From: Corynebacterium suicordis DSM 45110
GTDB taxonomy: Bacteria > Actinomycetota > Actinomycetes > Mycobacteriales > Mycobacteriaceae
Direction: 5' to 3'
Length of the DNA stretch: 64,000 nt
Assembly (NCBI RefSeq): GCF_015351405.1
Contig: NZ_JADKMY010000001.1
Coordinates: 124,001-188,000 of the forward strand
Both the position numbers and the translations under genes were made by a program. Position 1 is the first letter of the stretch. Each line of letters starts with the position of its first letter. Below are positions 43,721-51,833 of this stretch, in pieces. The notes under the pieces were generated by a model that saw only the letters and a list, made by a program, of their open reading frames with translations, was not told the origin of the DNA and ran no database searches.

Positions 43721-44350
43721 CTAGCAGTAGTCAGCGTACACGGGAGGGTAATCGGCATGGATACCGATTTTCAGCCCGCGATTAGTGGCTACTGCAGTAA
43801 CAGCTCGGCCGCCGATTTCTATCAGGCTAGGCGCACTGGCCACGGCCAACACCGCGCCGATTGCAGTACCGACAGGGCCTCCGAATGCAGTTGCGGCCGC
43901 TTCGAGGGCAGCCGCGATAGCTACGGGCCCGGCCTCAGATGCTGCGACTATAGCAGCGCCTGCTCCGACGAGAAGATCATCATGACTGAAGCACACAGCG
44001 GATCCCTCTCGCGAGGCGAACGTAGCGTGTTGGCTAGCCCCTGTGTGGGATGGTTTGCCAAGCACGGAGCGGTGAAGCAGTAAAATTTCCTGCTGGGTGA
44101 ATCCATATTCAGAAGCAAGTTTTTGATCTGACGCTGTTGTAGCAATTTTTCCATTGTGGTCGACAAAGGTTTTGGAGGCCCCAGCTACATGGTCAAGAAA
44201 TGCTTGTTTTTCGGGGGAGAGCTGTTGAGAAGCGGATGCTTGAAGGACGTGAGTGGCCGGTGTAGGGGACGCAGCGGCCACTCCCATTAAAGGAAAAGGA
44301 AGAGTTAGGGCAAGAGCGAATGCAGCTATTGAACGCGAGGTCTTAGACAC
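43721..44350 (-). CDS. Secreted Gly/Ala-rich protein, bacteriocin-precursor-like
   Basis: 209 residues. A Sec signal peptide (about 1-27, likely cut after VAAA) is followed by a hydrophilic pro-region (28 to about 118). The hydrophobic C-terminal domain is framed by its only two cysteines, C120 and the last residue C209. Between them lies a Gly/Ala-rich stretch (about 126-190) that could form amphipathic or membrane-inserting helices, then a Tyr/Pro-rich end. This layout resembles secreted bacteriocin precursors with a disulfide-closed domain; no family is recognised. The GTG start has GGAG 7 nt upstream and a TATAAT box further up. First gene of a small operon with two membrane proteins. Confidence 0.75.
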   Translation of the reverse strand: MSKTSRSIAAFALALTLPFPLMGVAAASPTPATHVLQASASQQLSPEKQAFLDHVAGASKTFVDHNGKIATTASDQKLASEYGFTQQEILLLHRSVLGKPSHTGASQHATFASREGSAVCFSHDDLLVGAGAAIVAASEAGPVAIAAALEAAATAFGGPVGTAIGAVLAVASAPSLIEIGGRAVTAVATNRGLKIGIHADYPPVYADYC

Positions 44351-44386
44351 GATGAGTCTCCGGTGGTGGTGAGGAAATGGAACGAA

Positions 44387-44392
44387 ATTATA
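44387..44392 (-). promoter_or_regulatory. -10 box of the secreted-protein operon
   Basis: Perfect TATAAT on the minus strand, about 37 nt before the GTG start. The -35 region (CTTCAG, about 17 nt upstream) is weak, so an activator may be needed. Confidence 0.5.
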
Positions 44393-44577
44393 GTTTCATA
44401 ACCATCCACTGAAGGAAATAACTTTTTCGAATATTTATTTAACTTTTTGGTTATTATATGTAGCCGTTTAGGGAATGCTTACGATTTCATTTTTGTCGAA
44501 ATAAACGATGCGTCGCGGAATCAAAAATTAATCGAAAGCTGGGCTGCACGATGACGGGGTACTAGCAGCCCTAGCCC
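44393..44577. other. A+T-rich spacer
   Basis: This spacer between dprE2 and the secreted-protein operon is strikingly A+T-rich compared with its surroundings, with runs such as TTTATTTAACTTTTTGGTTA. No gene is seen. Its base composition supports foreign origin of the operon beside it. Confidence 0.55.
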
Positions 44578-45336
44578 TTAAATAGGCAGCTTGCGCAGTA
44601 CTGGCAGCGGCAGGTGCTTCAGCACGAACATGATCGGCTGGAACAGCGGGTGAACCCAGATCAGGGACTTCTTGTTGTCTACGGCCTTGGCAATAGCCTT
44701 CGCCACATCTTCCTTGTCAACGGTCAGCGGGGCATCGTCCAGACCCTGGGTCATGTTGGTACGCGCCTGACCAGGGCGAACCGTGAGAACGTTCACACCG
44801 GTGCCGCGCAACGCCTCACCGAGCATGCGGTAGAAGCCGTCAGTGCCAGCCTTCGAGGAGCCGTAGACGAAGTTGGAACGGCGCACCATCTCGCCAGCCA
44901 CGGAGGAGAACACCACGATCTGACCGTGGCCCTGCTTCTTCATCCGCTCAGCCAGCAGAACGCCCACGGAAACCGCGCCGGTGTAATTCACCTGAGCAGC
45001 CAAAACTGCGCTCTTCTGGTTCTGCCACTGCTCCTCGTTGTCACCGAGAATGCCGAAGGCCACGATGGCCAGGTCGATATCCCCTTCAGCCCACATCTCT
45101 TCAAAGAGGGCAGGGTGGGAATCGAAATCGGTGGCGTCGAAAATAAAATTGCTTACTTCGGAGGCGCCGGCCTTCTCCAAACGCTCCTCAGCAGGCTCGA
45201 GGGACTCGCCATCGCGAGCAGCCAAGATGACGCGCGCTGGGCCACGGGAGAGGAATTCCTCCACCACGGCCAGGCCCATATCGGAGGCACCGCCAAGCAA
45301 GAGGATGGACTGGGGTTTACCAACAGCGTTGATCAT
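44578..45336 (-). CDS. dprE2: Decaprenylphosphoryl-2-keto-ribose reductase
   Basis: 252 residues, short-chain dehydrogenase. The NAD-binding motif is GGASDMGLAVVEE (residues 16-28) and the active-site pair is YGSSKAG. With DprE1 it epimerises decaprenylphosphoryl-ribose to decaprenylphosphoryl-arabinose, the arabinose donor for arabinogalactan and LAM. AAGGAG lies 7 nt before the ATG. It follows dprE1 by 28 nt on the same strand; the usual next gene, aftA, is not here. Confidence 0.93.
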   Translation of the reverse strand: MINAVGKPQSILLLGGASDMGLAVVEEFLSRGPARVILAARDGESLEPAEERLEKAGASEVSNFIFDATDFDSHPALFEEMWAEGDIDLAIVAFGILGDNEEQWQNQKSAVLAAQVNYTGAVSVGVLLAERMKKQGHGQIVVFSSVAGEMVRRSNFVYGSSKAGTDGFYRMLGEALRGTGVNVLTVRPGQARTNMTQGLDDAPLTVDKEDVAKAIAKAVDNKKSLIWVHPLFQPIMFVLKHLPLPVLRKLPI

Positions 45337-45364
45337 GAAAAATCTCCTTGAATGAGGGTGCGAT

Positions 45365-46789
45365 TTAGAGCTCGAGGCGGCGGGACATATCGGAGGCGAA
45401 GACTCCGGTGGGGTCGATCTCCTGGCGGGTTTTCAGCCAGCCATCCAAGCCTGGGTACATCTGGTGGAAGTTCTCCGCGGAGGTGCGGGACTCCTTGGCC
45501 AGGTACAGACGGCCGCCGAACTCCATCACGCGCTTATCCAAGTCATTGAGGAACTCGCCCAGGCCTGGCTTGATGGGGAAGTCCACGCAGACGTTCCAGC
45601 CGGGCATTGGGTAGCTCAGGGGGGCGCGGTTACCTTCGCCGAACAGTTTGAACACGTTCAGCGCGGAGTAGTGGCCGGACTTCTGGATGTCGCGGATGAT
45701 CTGCTTGAAAGGCTCCACCGCATCCATCGGCACCACGAACTGGTACTGCAGGAAGCCCTTGGAGCCGTAGCCGCGGTTCCACTCGCCGATGAGATCCAGT
45801 GGTTGGTAGAACTGCGTGAGGTTTTGCACCTGGTTCTCGTACTTGCCAGACTTCAGCCACCACAGCTCACCCACGGCAATCATGGAGAGCTTGTTCATGG
45901 TGAAGTTAGGGAAGATATCCGGCACGGTGAGCAGCTGCGGAGCGTTGAACTTCAGCGGGTTCTTCGCCAGCTTGGGTGCCAGTTCCTTCAGCTGATCGAG
46001 GGTGGCCAGGGAGCCGCGGGAGATGGCAGCGCGTCCCAGCTTTGGCTCTGGAGAGATGGCATCAAACCAGGCGGAGGAATAGGTGTACTTGTGTTCGGAG
46101 CCATCGGAGTGGAAGGCCACGGTCTCATCCAGGTTCTGGGTGAGGTCGCCATCCGCGATGAAGTACGCGGTCTCCGTGCGGGTCATCTTGATGCGCGCGC
46201 GCAGGATGATGCCGGTCAGGCCCATGCCGCCGACGGTTGCCCAGAAGAGCTCGCCGTTTGGATCATCCACAGAGCCTTCTGGCTCGAGGTGCAGAACGCG
46301 ACCGTCCGCGACCAGCAGTTCCATGCTGGCCACGTGGTTACCGAAGGAACCGGCAGAGTGGTGGTTCTTGCCGTGAATATCCGGGCCGATCGCACCACCG
46401 ATGGTCACCTGACGAGTGCCAGGCAGGACCGGAACCCACAGGCCGTAGGGGAGCGCGGCCTTCATCAGCTGATCCAGCGTCACACCGGCATCCACGTCCA
46501 CGACCGCAGAATCCGGATCAATGGAGTGAATGTGGTTGAGCTGCTGCATGTCGATGACCAAGCCACCGCCGTTGGACGCAGGATCGCCGTAGCTGCGGCC
46601 CATTCCGCGGGCAATCACGCCACGCTGGAGGTGCTGGGGCTTATCCGAATTATCGTCCGCGACCTGCGCAACAGCGCGCGAAATCTCCTCCACATCGGAG
46701 GTGGACAGCACCTCAGAAGTAGAGGGTTGGGTACGGCCCCAACCGGTCAGCGTCTTGGTCTCAGTGTGAATGCTGGTCTGCATTGTCAT
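45365..46789 (-). CDS. dprE1: Decaprenylphosphoryl-ribose oxidase
   Basis: 474 residues from ATG 46789. TAGTCT ends 7 nt upstream, a leaderless arrangement that rules out the longer open frame. The FAD-binding domain includes [15 protein letters not shown] and [22 protein letters not shown]. The cysteine attacked by benzothiazinones in mycobacteria is conserved as C401 in [10 protein letters not shown]. It oxidises the ribose lipid, the first half of the arabinose-donor epimerisation, with DprE2 completing it. Confidence 0.94.
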   Translation of the reverse strand: MTMQTSIHTETKTLTGWGRTQPSTSEVLSTSDVEEISRAVAQVADDNSDKPQHLQRGVIARGMGRSYGDPASNGGGLVIDMQQLNHIHSIDPDSAVVDVDAGVTLDQLMKAALPYGLWVPVLPGTRQVTIGGAIGPDIHGKNHHSAGSFGNHVASMELLVADGRVLHLEPEGSVDDPNGELFWATVGGMGLTGIILRARIKMTRTETAYFIADGDLTQNLDETVAFHSDGSEHKYTYSSAWFDAISPEPKLGRAAISRGSLATLDQLKELAPKLAKNPLKFNAPQLLTVPDIFPNFTMNKLSMIAVGELWWLKSGKYENQVQNLTQFYQPLDLIGEWNRGYGSKGFLQYQFVVPMDAVEPFKQIIRDIQKSGHYSALNVFKLFGEGNRAPLSYPMPGWNVCVDFPIKPGLGEFLNDLDKRVMEFGGRLYLAKESRTSAENFHQMYPGLDGWLKTRQEIDPTGVFASDMSRRLEL

Positions 46790-46878
46790 GCGTTCCAGAC
46801 TAGACGTTCCGCGCGCAGGGCTTCCACTACAACGCGCGTCGTGCAGCCGGTTGACAGCGAGTTGGCAGATGGGCCGGT

Positions 46879-47172
46879 CTAGTAAAGACCCATCATTTCC
46901 CGGATCTCCGTGGGCAACCCCTCCACGTCCGTGATTTCTTCCCCGTCCCATTGGGTCAGGATCTCCATTACCCGACGCCTACTCGTGGAATCCATGATGG
47001 GAAGTTCCTGAGCCATGAGACGTGTCATAAACGGGGAGAGCGGGAGGTTGGTTCTTTCCGCTGCTTCATACGTAGAGTTCTGCCCCACACCGCCCACGCG
47101 CACGGGAGCCGCGCGCTGCTCGAGCTCTTCTGGGCTGCGCTTCTTGCGCGTGAGAAAATCGAAAACTGCCAT
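46879..47172 (-). CDS. Hypothetical cytosolic protein
   Basis: 97 residues, charged and without membrane segments; Lys/Arg-rich start ([15 protein letters not shown]), predicted helical end. TAGTCT lies 6 nt before the ATG, supporting a leaderless transcript and a real gene. No family is recognised. It is upstream of dprE1 on the same strand and divergent from the 204-residue gene. Confidence 0.6.
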   Translation of the reverse strand: MAVFDFLTRKKRSPEELEQRAAPVRVGGVGQNSTYEAAERTNLPLSPFMTRLMAQELPIMDSTSRRRVMEILTQWDGEEITDVEGLPTEIREMMGLY

Positions 47173-47224
47173 GGGCTCAGACTACTCCCCGGGTTTGTCC
47201 TGACCGGCTGCTATAAACGAACCC

Positions 47225-47839
47225 ATGAGTCCAGCAGAAGAGCCCACCACCGCAGATCCGCAGTATGACCCACTCCTCGTGGTGGCCGTGCGCGGATCCA
47301 CCGTGGCTATTTGGCAGGTAGAAACTGATCCCACCGTGGCCCGCGGGGATTTCTCCGGCGCGTGGCTGGTCACCGAAGAGGGTGTGCAGGGATTCGCTGC
47401 TGATGCGGAGTGGATCCCGGATACCGATAATCAGGCAATCATGCTGCAGCACTTGTTGCGCTACTCGTACCTCCCGGCAGTCGGGACCACCCAGAACGAA
47501 ATAGAGAAGTTGATTGGTGAGGGTGGCGTCGAAAAGAAATGGGACATGGGTAAACCCACCACGGTGGAGGAATTGGTGAATGCCGCGCGAGCCGAGGTGG
47601 AGGAGGCGCGGAAGGAATTTGCGCGCTTGGCGCCGGGGAAGAAGCAGCCGGCGTGGGGTGAAGTTGGGGAGATCGAACCGGTGGAGGGCACCTCGTCGCA
47701 GGGGTTGGAGGGGGATGCGGCGCGGGCTGCGGATGCTGCGTTGGAAACAGCCCGTGGCCTGCGCAGTTGGCTGGATGAGAAGCAGGCATTCGATAAGCTC
47801 AAGGCACGCAGGCTCGACCCGCTTTACGAGGCAGAATAG
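47225..47839 (+). CDS. Hypothetical cytosolic protein with helical C-terminus
   Basis: 204 residues. The N-terminal half (to about 95) looks like a small alpha/beta domain. The C-terminal half is a long Glu/Ala/Arg-rich helix, probably coiled coil. No family is recognised. TATAAA ends 7 nt before the ATG. It contains one copy of the repeated GGCGTCGAAAA word at 47525, encoding GVEK. Confidence 0.6.
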   Translation: MSPAEEPTTADPQYDPLLVVAVRGSTVAIWQVETDPTVARGDFSGAWLVTEEGVQGFAADAEWIPDTDNQAIMLQHLLRYSYLPAVGTTQNEIEKLIGEGGVEKKWDMGKPTTVEELVNAARAEVEEARKEFARLAPGKKQPAWGEVGEIEPVEGTSSQGLEGDAARAADAALETARGLRSWLDEKQAFDKLKARRLDPLYEAE

Positions 47840-47898
47840 ACCGCGAGGAGAGAAGGCTCACACAGCGAACTTCGGTTCACGCAACTATCGTGTGAGGC

Positions 47899-49047
47899 AT
47901 GATCGGCTCTCACGTGCGCACCCAGGACGCGGTGTCTTCAGCACGTCCGGAGCCTGGGGGAAAATCGCACAACGTGGTGGATCTCAAGGGGAGGTTCGCC
48001 AACCCGGGGGGTAACGAGGAAAATACCGGGGAGCAGCGGGCAGCGCTTGGGCTGCTGACCTTGAGTATTGAGCACAGCATCACCCGCGTGGGGCACTACA
48101 CACGGCTGCTTTCCGTGAGCACCGCGATGTCCGTTGCGGAGCTGGTGGAGGCCATCATGATCTCCTTCGCTTGGCCGGAAGAAGTGCTGCACTGGTCATT
48201 GCGGGTGAAGAACCACGGGCTGCTCCACACCTACGCGCCGGGCGCGCTGGGAGCCACCGAACGGATGCTGGGTGTGCGCAGCGCAGGGCATTCCGTGGGG
48301 GAATCGCTGAGCAAGGGATGTGTGGCCCAACTGCAGGTGGGAGAGTACAGCTTCCTCATCCACGCCACGGACATGGTCAAGCACGAAGATGCCGAGCTCA
48401 ACGCGGTGCTGCTGGGTGCGGAATTCCTGCCTGCGGTGGACAGCCAGGGGAACACGGTAACGGACGCGGAAGCGCTGCACCCAGAGGGAATCCCCGCGGC
48501 CGTGCTGCTCAGCCAGGTCAACATCGAGCTGGCAGGGGAGGACACCGTGGAGCAGGTGATGTCCCACGTGGACCGCGAGCTCAAAGCGCTGGTGCACGAT
48601 GGCGAGCTCTATGAATTCGTGCCACTGCTGCAGGCCCTGGACTTGGAGCGGCCCGCGAATGTTTCGGAGCGCTCCGCAGAGTTGTTGACTGATGCGCCGG
48701 TGGAAGAAGATTCCGTGGGCAGGGCAGCGGCATGGGCGCGCATCGTGGCGTTATCCACGCTGGTCGGCGCGGATAACGTGGATGAGATGAGTGAGTCATT
48801 CATGCAGGCCGTGGGGTATCGCCGCGGGGATGTGCCGCAGCTGCAGACGCTCATGCCGAGTGACCTGGATCCCGAAGATCCGCTCACCGCGGAGGAGATC
48901 CGCGAACTTTCCCGGGAAACCGGGCGTTTGCTGGCGCTGGCCGGTGCAGGTGGCTGGGGTGCGAGGCCCGGCGAACCCGTTCCGCTGGTGCCACGTTGCT
49001 CGATGGTGGAGCGCCTAGAAATGTACCGTTTCCTGCTGCAGCGTTAA
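47899..49047 (+). CDS. Uncharacterised protein, possible plasmid pRiA4b ORF-3-like domain
   Basis: 382 residues, cytosolic. Residues about 55-110 (LTLSIEHSITRVGHYTRLLS, then a helix ending SFAWPEEVLHWSLRV) loosely follow the pRiA4b ORF-3 pattern of a strand, a basic stretch, a helix and a GW..H end. The W and H positions fit but several family residues do not. The C-terminal half is helical with no assignment. TATCGT ends 7 nt before the ATG. The assignment is weak; a lineage-specific protein is just as likely. Confidence 0.55.
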   Translation: MIGSHVRTQDAVSSARPEPGGKSHNVVDLKGRFANPGGNEENTGEQRAALGLLTLSIEHSITRVGHYTRLLSVSTAMSVAELVEAIMISFAWPEEVLHWSLRVKNHGLLHTYAPGALGATERMLGVRSAGHSVGESLSKGCVAQLQVGEYSFLIHATDMVKHEDAELNAVLLGAEFLPAVDSQGNTVTDAEALHPEGIPAAVLLSQVNIELAGEDTVEQVMSHVDRELKALVHDGELYEFVPLLQALDLERPANVSERSAELLTDAPVEEDSVGRAAAWARIVALSTLVGADNVDEMSESFMQAVGYRRGDVPQLQTLMPSDLDPEDPLTAEEIRELSRETGRLLALAGAGGWGARPGEPVPLVPRCSMVERLEMYRFLLQR

Positions 49048-49142
49048 TTGCGTGGTGGGTTGGCCCGCAATTGTTCTCAATTTTGCGGGCGTGCCGTGAC
49101 TGGCGGAGGGGCAGCGGGGCGTAGTGTAATTTCCGATCTCCT

Positions 49143-49793
49143 ATGACTGAACACACCACCAATCAGACAAATCCCTCGCGCGCCTCCGCTGCAGCCACCC
49201 CTCGCAGCAGCACCATGCAGCGCGGCCGTCGCGTTGCGCGGCAATTCCTGCGCTTCGGGATCGTTGGCGCCTCCGGATTCATCGTGAACCAAGCCGTGTT
49301 CGTGGTGGCGAAGAAGCTCTCCAGCACCGGTTTTGAGCTCTCCCCGTATGACGTTTTCCTGAACCTCATGGGCACGCAGTTCAATATGCGCTGGCACCAT
49401 GTGTTCTCCATCTTGGCGTTCTTGGTGGCCAACGTGTGGAACTTCGTGCTCAACCGTTACTGGACATTCGGCGGCGCGGAGAAACAAAAGTGGTGGAAGC
49501 AGCTGCCGCAGTTCATGGCCGTGGGCGTGTTTGGCCTGCTCATCACCCTCGCGGTATCCACCGCGCTGGTGAATCCCGAATCCCCGATCGCGCTGCCGCA
49601 GGATATCTTCGATGACTCCACGGGCATGCGCACCAAGGCTTATTGGGGCAACTTCATCGGCGTGCTTTTCGCCGTGCCAGCAAACTTCCTCTTCAACAAG
49701 CTGTGGACGTTCCGAGTAGTCCGCGAAAAGCACGCGAACACCGGCAACAGCGACGCCGTGGACGCCGTAGAAGCAGTGGTGACCGGCAAATAA
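49143..49793 (+). CDS. GtrA-family membrane protein (first of pair)
   Basis: 216 residues. A Ser/Thr-rich cytosolic start is followed by four membrane segments. The GtrA signatures are FLRFGIVGASGFIVNQAVF and NFVLNRYWTF, with a second FLFNKLWTF near the end. GtrA proteins help move polyprenyl-phosphate sugars across the membrane. In mycobacteria the GtrA protein Rv3789 sits beside dprE1/dprE2 and aids arabinan synthesis; its closeness here suggests the same. Confidence 0.85.
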   Translation: MTEHTTNQTNPSRASAAATPRSSTMQRGRRVARQFLRFGIVGASGFIVNQAVFVVAKKLSSTGFELSPYDVFLNLMGTQFNMRWHHVFSILAFLVANVWNFVLNRYWTFGGAEKQKWWKQLPQFMAVGVFGLLITLAVSTALVNPESPIALPQDIFDDSTGMRTKAYWGNFIGVLFAVPANFLFNKLWTFRVVREKHANTGNSDAVDAVEAVVTGK

Positions 49794-50269
49794 TGAACCA
49801 CGTTGAAGACGGATTCCAGGCTCCCGGCACGGTCCCTGCCGATGTAGTTGCGCCCGACCCTGCGGATTCCAAAAACTCCACTAACACCCAATTGCTGCGC
49901 TTCATCTTGGTGGGTGGCCTGAGTGCAGTGGTGGATTTCGGTTCCACATCCCTGTTCACCTGGGTGTTTGGGCTTCCCGACGCCACTTCGAAGACCCTGG
50001 GCTTTATCCTCGGAACGCTGACGGCATACCTGCTGAACCGACGGTGGACCTTCCAGGCAGATCCTTCTTGGTCTCGGTTTGCCGTGACCATGGTGACCTA
50101 CGGGTTGACCTTCCTGGTGCAGATCGGCCTGTATCTGGTGAGCATCCCGTGGCTCGAGGGGATGGGGTTAAACGAATTCTGGGTGCGCCTGCTGAGCTTC
50201 GTGGTGGCGCAAGGAACCGCAACTGTGCTGAACTTCCTGATTCAGAAATTCCTGATTTTCCGCACGTGA
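49793..50269 (+). CDS. GtrA-family membrane protein (second of pair)
   Basis: 158 residues, four membrane segments after a 30-residue tail. LLRFILVGGLSAVVDFGSTSLF and YLLNRRWTF are the GtrA signatures, with FLIQKFLIF at the end. Its ATG overlaps the previous stop (TAATG), so the two GtrA proteins are made together and may form a heteromer. The role is as for its partner: polyprenyl-phosphate sugar handling in arabinan assembly, by inference. Confidence 0.85.
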   Translation: MNHVEDGFQAPGTVPADVVAPDPADSKNSTNTQLLRFILVGGLSAVVDFGSTSLFTWVFGLPDATSKTLGFILGTLTAYLLNRRWTFQADPSWSRFAVTMVTYGLTFLVQIGLYLVSIPWLEGMGLNEFWVRLLSFVVAQGTATVLNFLIQKFLIFRT

Positions 50270-50292
50270 GGTTTGCCGTGCCTAAGCGGGGG

Positions 50293-50311
50293 TTAGGTTA
50301 GGGTATGCTTT
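50293..50311. promoter_or_regulatory. DtxR-like iron box upstream of hmuO
   Basis: The first half TTAGGTTAG is a perfect DtxR half-site; the second half is degenerate, about 13 of 19 positions overall. Another AACCTAA half-site occurs at 50318-50324. It lies about 35 nt before the hmuO start, where DtxR with iron would repress. Confidence 0.55.
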
Positions 50312-50343
50312 CTAAGCAACCTAAGAAAATCCCCAATTAGACA

Positions 50344-51033
50344 ATGAAAGCGGTAGCCGTGACTTCCGTATCTCAGACCGCTCCACTGCCAGTAGATTCC
50401 ACCGCCCCGAACTCGGTGCTGCTGCGCCAACGCACCGCAGCAGCCCACGAAAGCGCCGAGGGAACTGACTTCATCTCCCGGCTCATGGGCGGAGAACTGA
50501 GCGCGGACGCGTTCGCGGACTTCACCGGACAGCTGTGGTTCATCTACTCCGCGTTGGAGAGCGCGATGCGCAACGGTCGGGAGCATGCGGCCGTTGCTGC
50601 CGTGTATGACCAGCGGCTCGAGCGCAAAGAAAAGCTGGAGAAAGATCTCACTTCTCTCTTCGGCGAGGATTGGAAAGAGAAGATCTCCAAGCTGGAAAGC
50701 ACCGCGGAATACGTGGCGCGCATCCAGGAGCTGGAAAAGGCCGGCAATGGCCCCGAGCTGGTAGCTCATCACTACGTGCGCTACCTGGGCGATCTGGCCG
50801 GTGGCCAGGTGATTGCTCGTCGCGTGGCGGAGCACTACAACGTGGCACCGGAGGCGCTGACCTTCTATGACTTCGCTGAGCTGGGCAAGGTTAAGCCCTT
50901 CCGCGATCAGTACCGCGACACATTGGATTCTCTTCCTCTCAACGAGGAAGAACAAGAGCAGATGCTGTCCGAGGCCGTGCGTGCTTTCAGCTATAACCAG
51001 GCAGTTTTCGAGGGGCTTGCCGCCCGCCACTAG
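50344..51033 (+). CDS. hmuO: Haem oxygenase
   Basis: 229 residues, close to C. diphtheriae HmuO. The proximal haem-ligand His is in TAAAHESAEG near the N-terminus. The family core LVAHHYVRYLGDLAGGQVIARR, with the distal-helix glycines, is intact. It cleaves haem to release iron, carbon monoxide and a bilin in the cytosol. A DtxR-like box lies upstream, and the haem-uptake genes lie 0.8 kb downstream. Confidence 0.94.
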   Translation: MKAVAVTSVSQTAPLPVDSTAPNSVLLRQRTAAAHESAEGTDFISRLMGGELSADAFADFTGQLWFIYSALESAMRNGREHAAVAAVYDQRLERKEKLEKDLTSLFGEDWKEKISKLESTAEYVARIQELEKAGNGPELVAHHYVRYLGDLAGGQVIARRVAEHYNVAPEALTFYDFAELGKVKPFRDQYRDTLDSLPLNEEEQEQMLSEAVRAFSYNQAVFEGLAARH

Positions 51034-51056
51034 TCGGGCGGCGCTAGCTCAGTAAC

Positions 51057-51632
51057 TTAGTGCTGGGCGCGTCCCACGGGGTGCGCGGTGGCGAAGGTTT
51101 CGGTGGCCGCGTCATTTCGGGTGTCGCCCGCATGCTCATCCTCGTAGCCATCAACGGGGTATTCCTCGTACCCCGACTCTTCCCGAACCTTCCATGCGGT
51201 GGAGAGACCCGGCGCGAACCACACCAGAAGTGCGGTGAGAACAGCGCAGATCGCCGCGGCGGTCAGGGTGTACGTGCTGGGAACCAGGAAGAGGCACGCT
51301 GCAGAGAGCGCGGTGATGACGATCCACAACAGGGGAACGCTCCACGCCAGCTTCAATTGTGAATTAGCGCGGTCTTCATACCAATCCATGTCTGGGAACC
51401 GGCTGCGGGCTTCATTGCGAATTCGACGCAACGGGCGCGTGGAGATGGAAAAGATGACGAAGAGCAGCAACCCGATTCCCGCGCCAGCGATCAGCAGCTG
51501 GCCTGATGCGCCACCAAACGCCAGCATTCCTGCAGTCACCGCGATTGCGAGTCGCTCGATGCTGGTGAGGTGCAGAGGCAGTTCTGGCTGAACGTCGGGA
51601 TACAGACGATCAAAGTTGGAAAGCTCGTTCAT
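51057..51632 (-). CDS. Hypothetical membrane protein beside the haem locus
   Basis: 191 residues from ATG 51632. Four hydrophobic segments (two near 26-64, two near 96-140) with a cytosolic Asp/Glu-rich tail. No family is recognised. It is divergent from the HtaA gene across a spacer that carries a DtxR-like box, so it may also be iron-regulated. Confidence 0.65.
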   Translation of the reverse strand: MNELSNFDRLYPDVQPELPLHLTSIERLAIAVTAGMLAFGGASGQLLIAGAGIGLLLFVIFSISTRPLRRIRNEARSRFPDMDWYEDRANSQLKLAWSVPLLWIVITALSAACLFLVPSTYTLTAAAICAVLTALLVWFAPGLSTAWKVREESGYEEYPVDGYEDEHAGDTRNDAATETFATAHPVGRAQH

Positions 51633-51697
51633 TGCACGTTCCTCAGCGGGTGGATTCAGCGGGTGGATAGGGCGCCCGATTAGGTAGTTCGGGCACA

Positions 51698-51716
51698 TGT
51701 GTTTAGGCTAACCTTA
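51698..51716. promoter_or_regulatory. DtxR-like iron box upstream of the HtaA gene
   Basis: TGTGTTTAGGCTAACCTTA matches the 19-bp DtxR consensus at about 14 positions, including TTAG and the CTAACCT core. It sits between the divergent membrane-protein gene and the HtaA gene and could control both. Confidence 0.6.
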
Positions 51717-51833
51717 ATAAAGAATAAGCGGACTTTCCTAATCCTCTGTTTGTCCGGCAGGGATGAAGAGGCTCGCTCCACCACCACCGACGTTCACGAC
51801 GTTCGGTGAGCTTGCGCAAAATTTCCCCAAGAA

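Noticed and set aside
45464..46882. 472-codon plus-strand frame over dprE1
   Set aside because: Antisense shadow; no ribosome-binding site or domain, while dprE1 is unmistakable.
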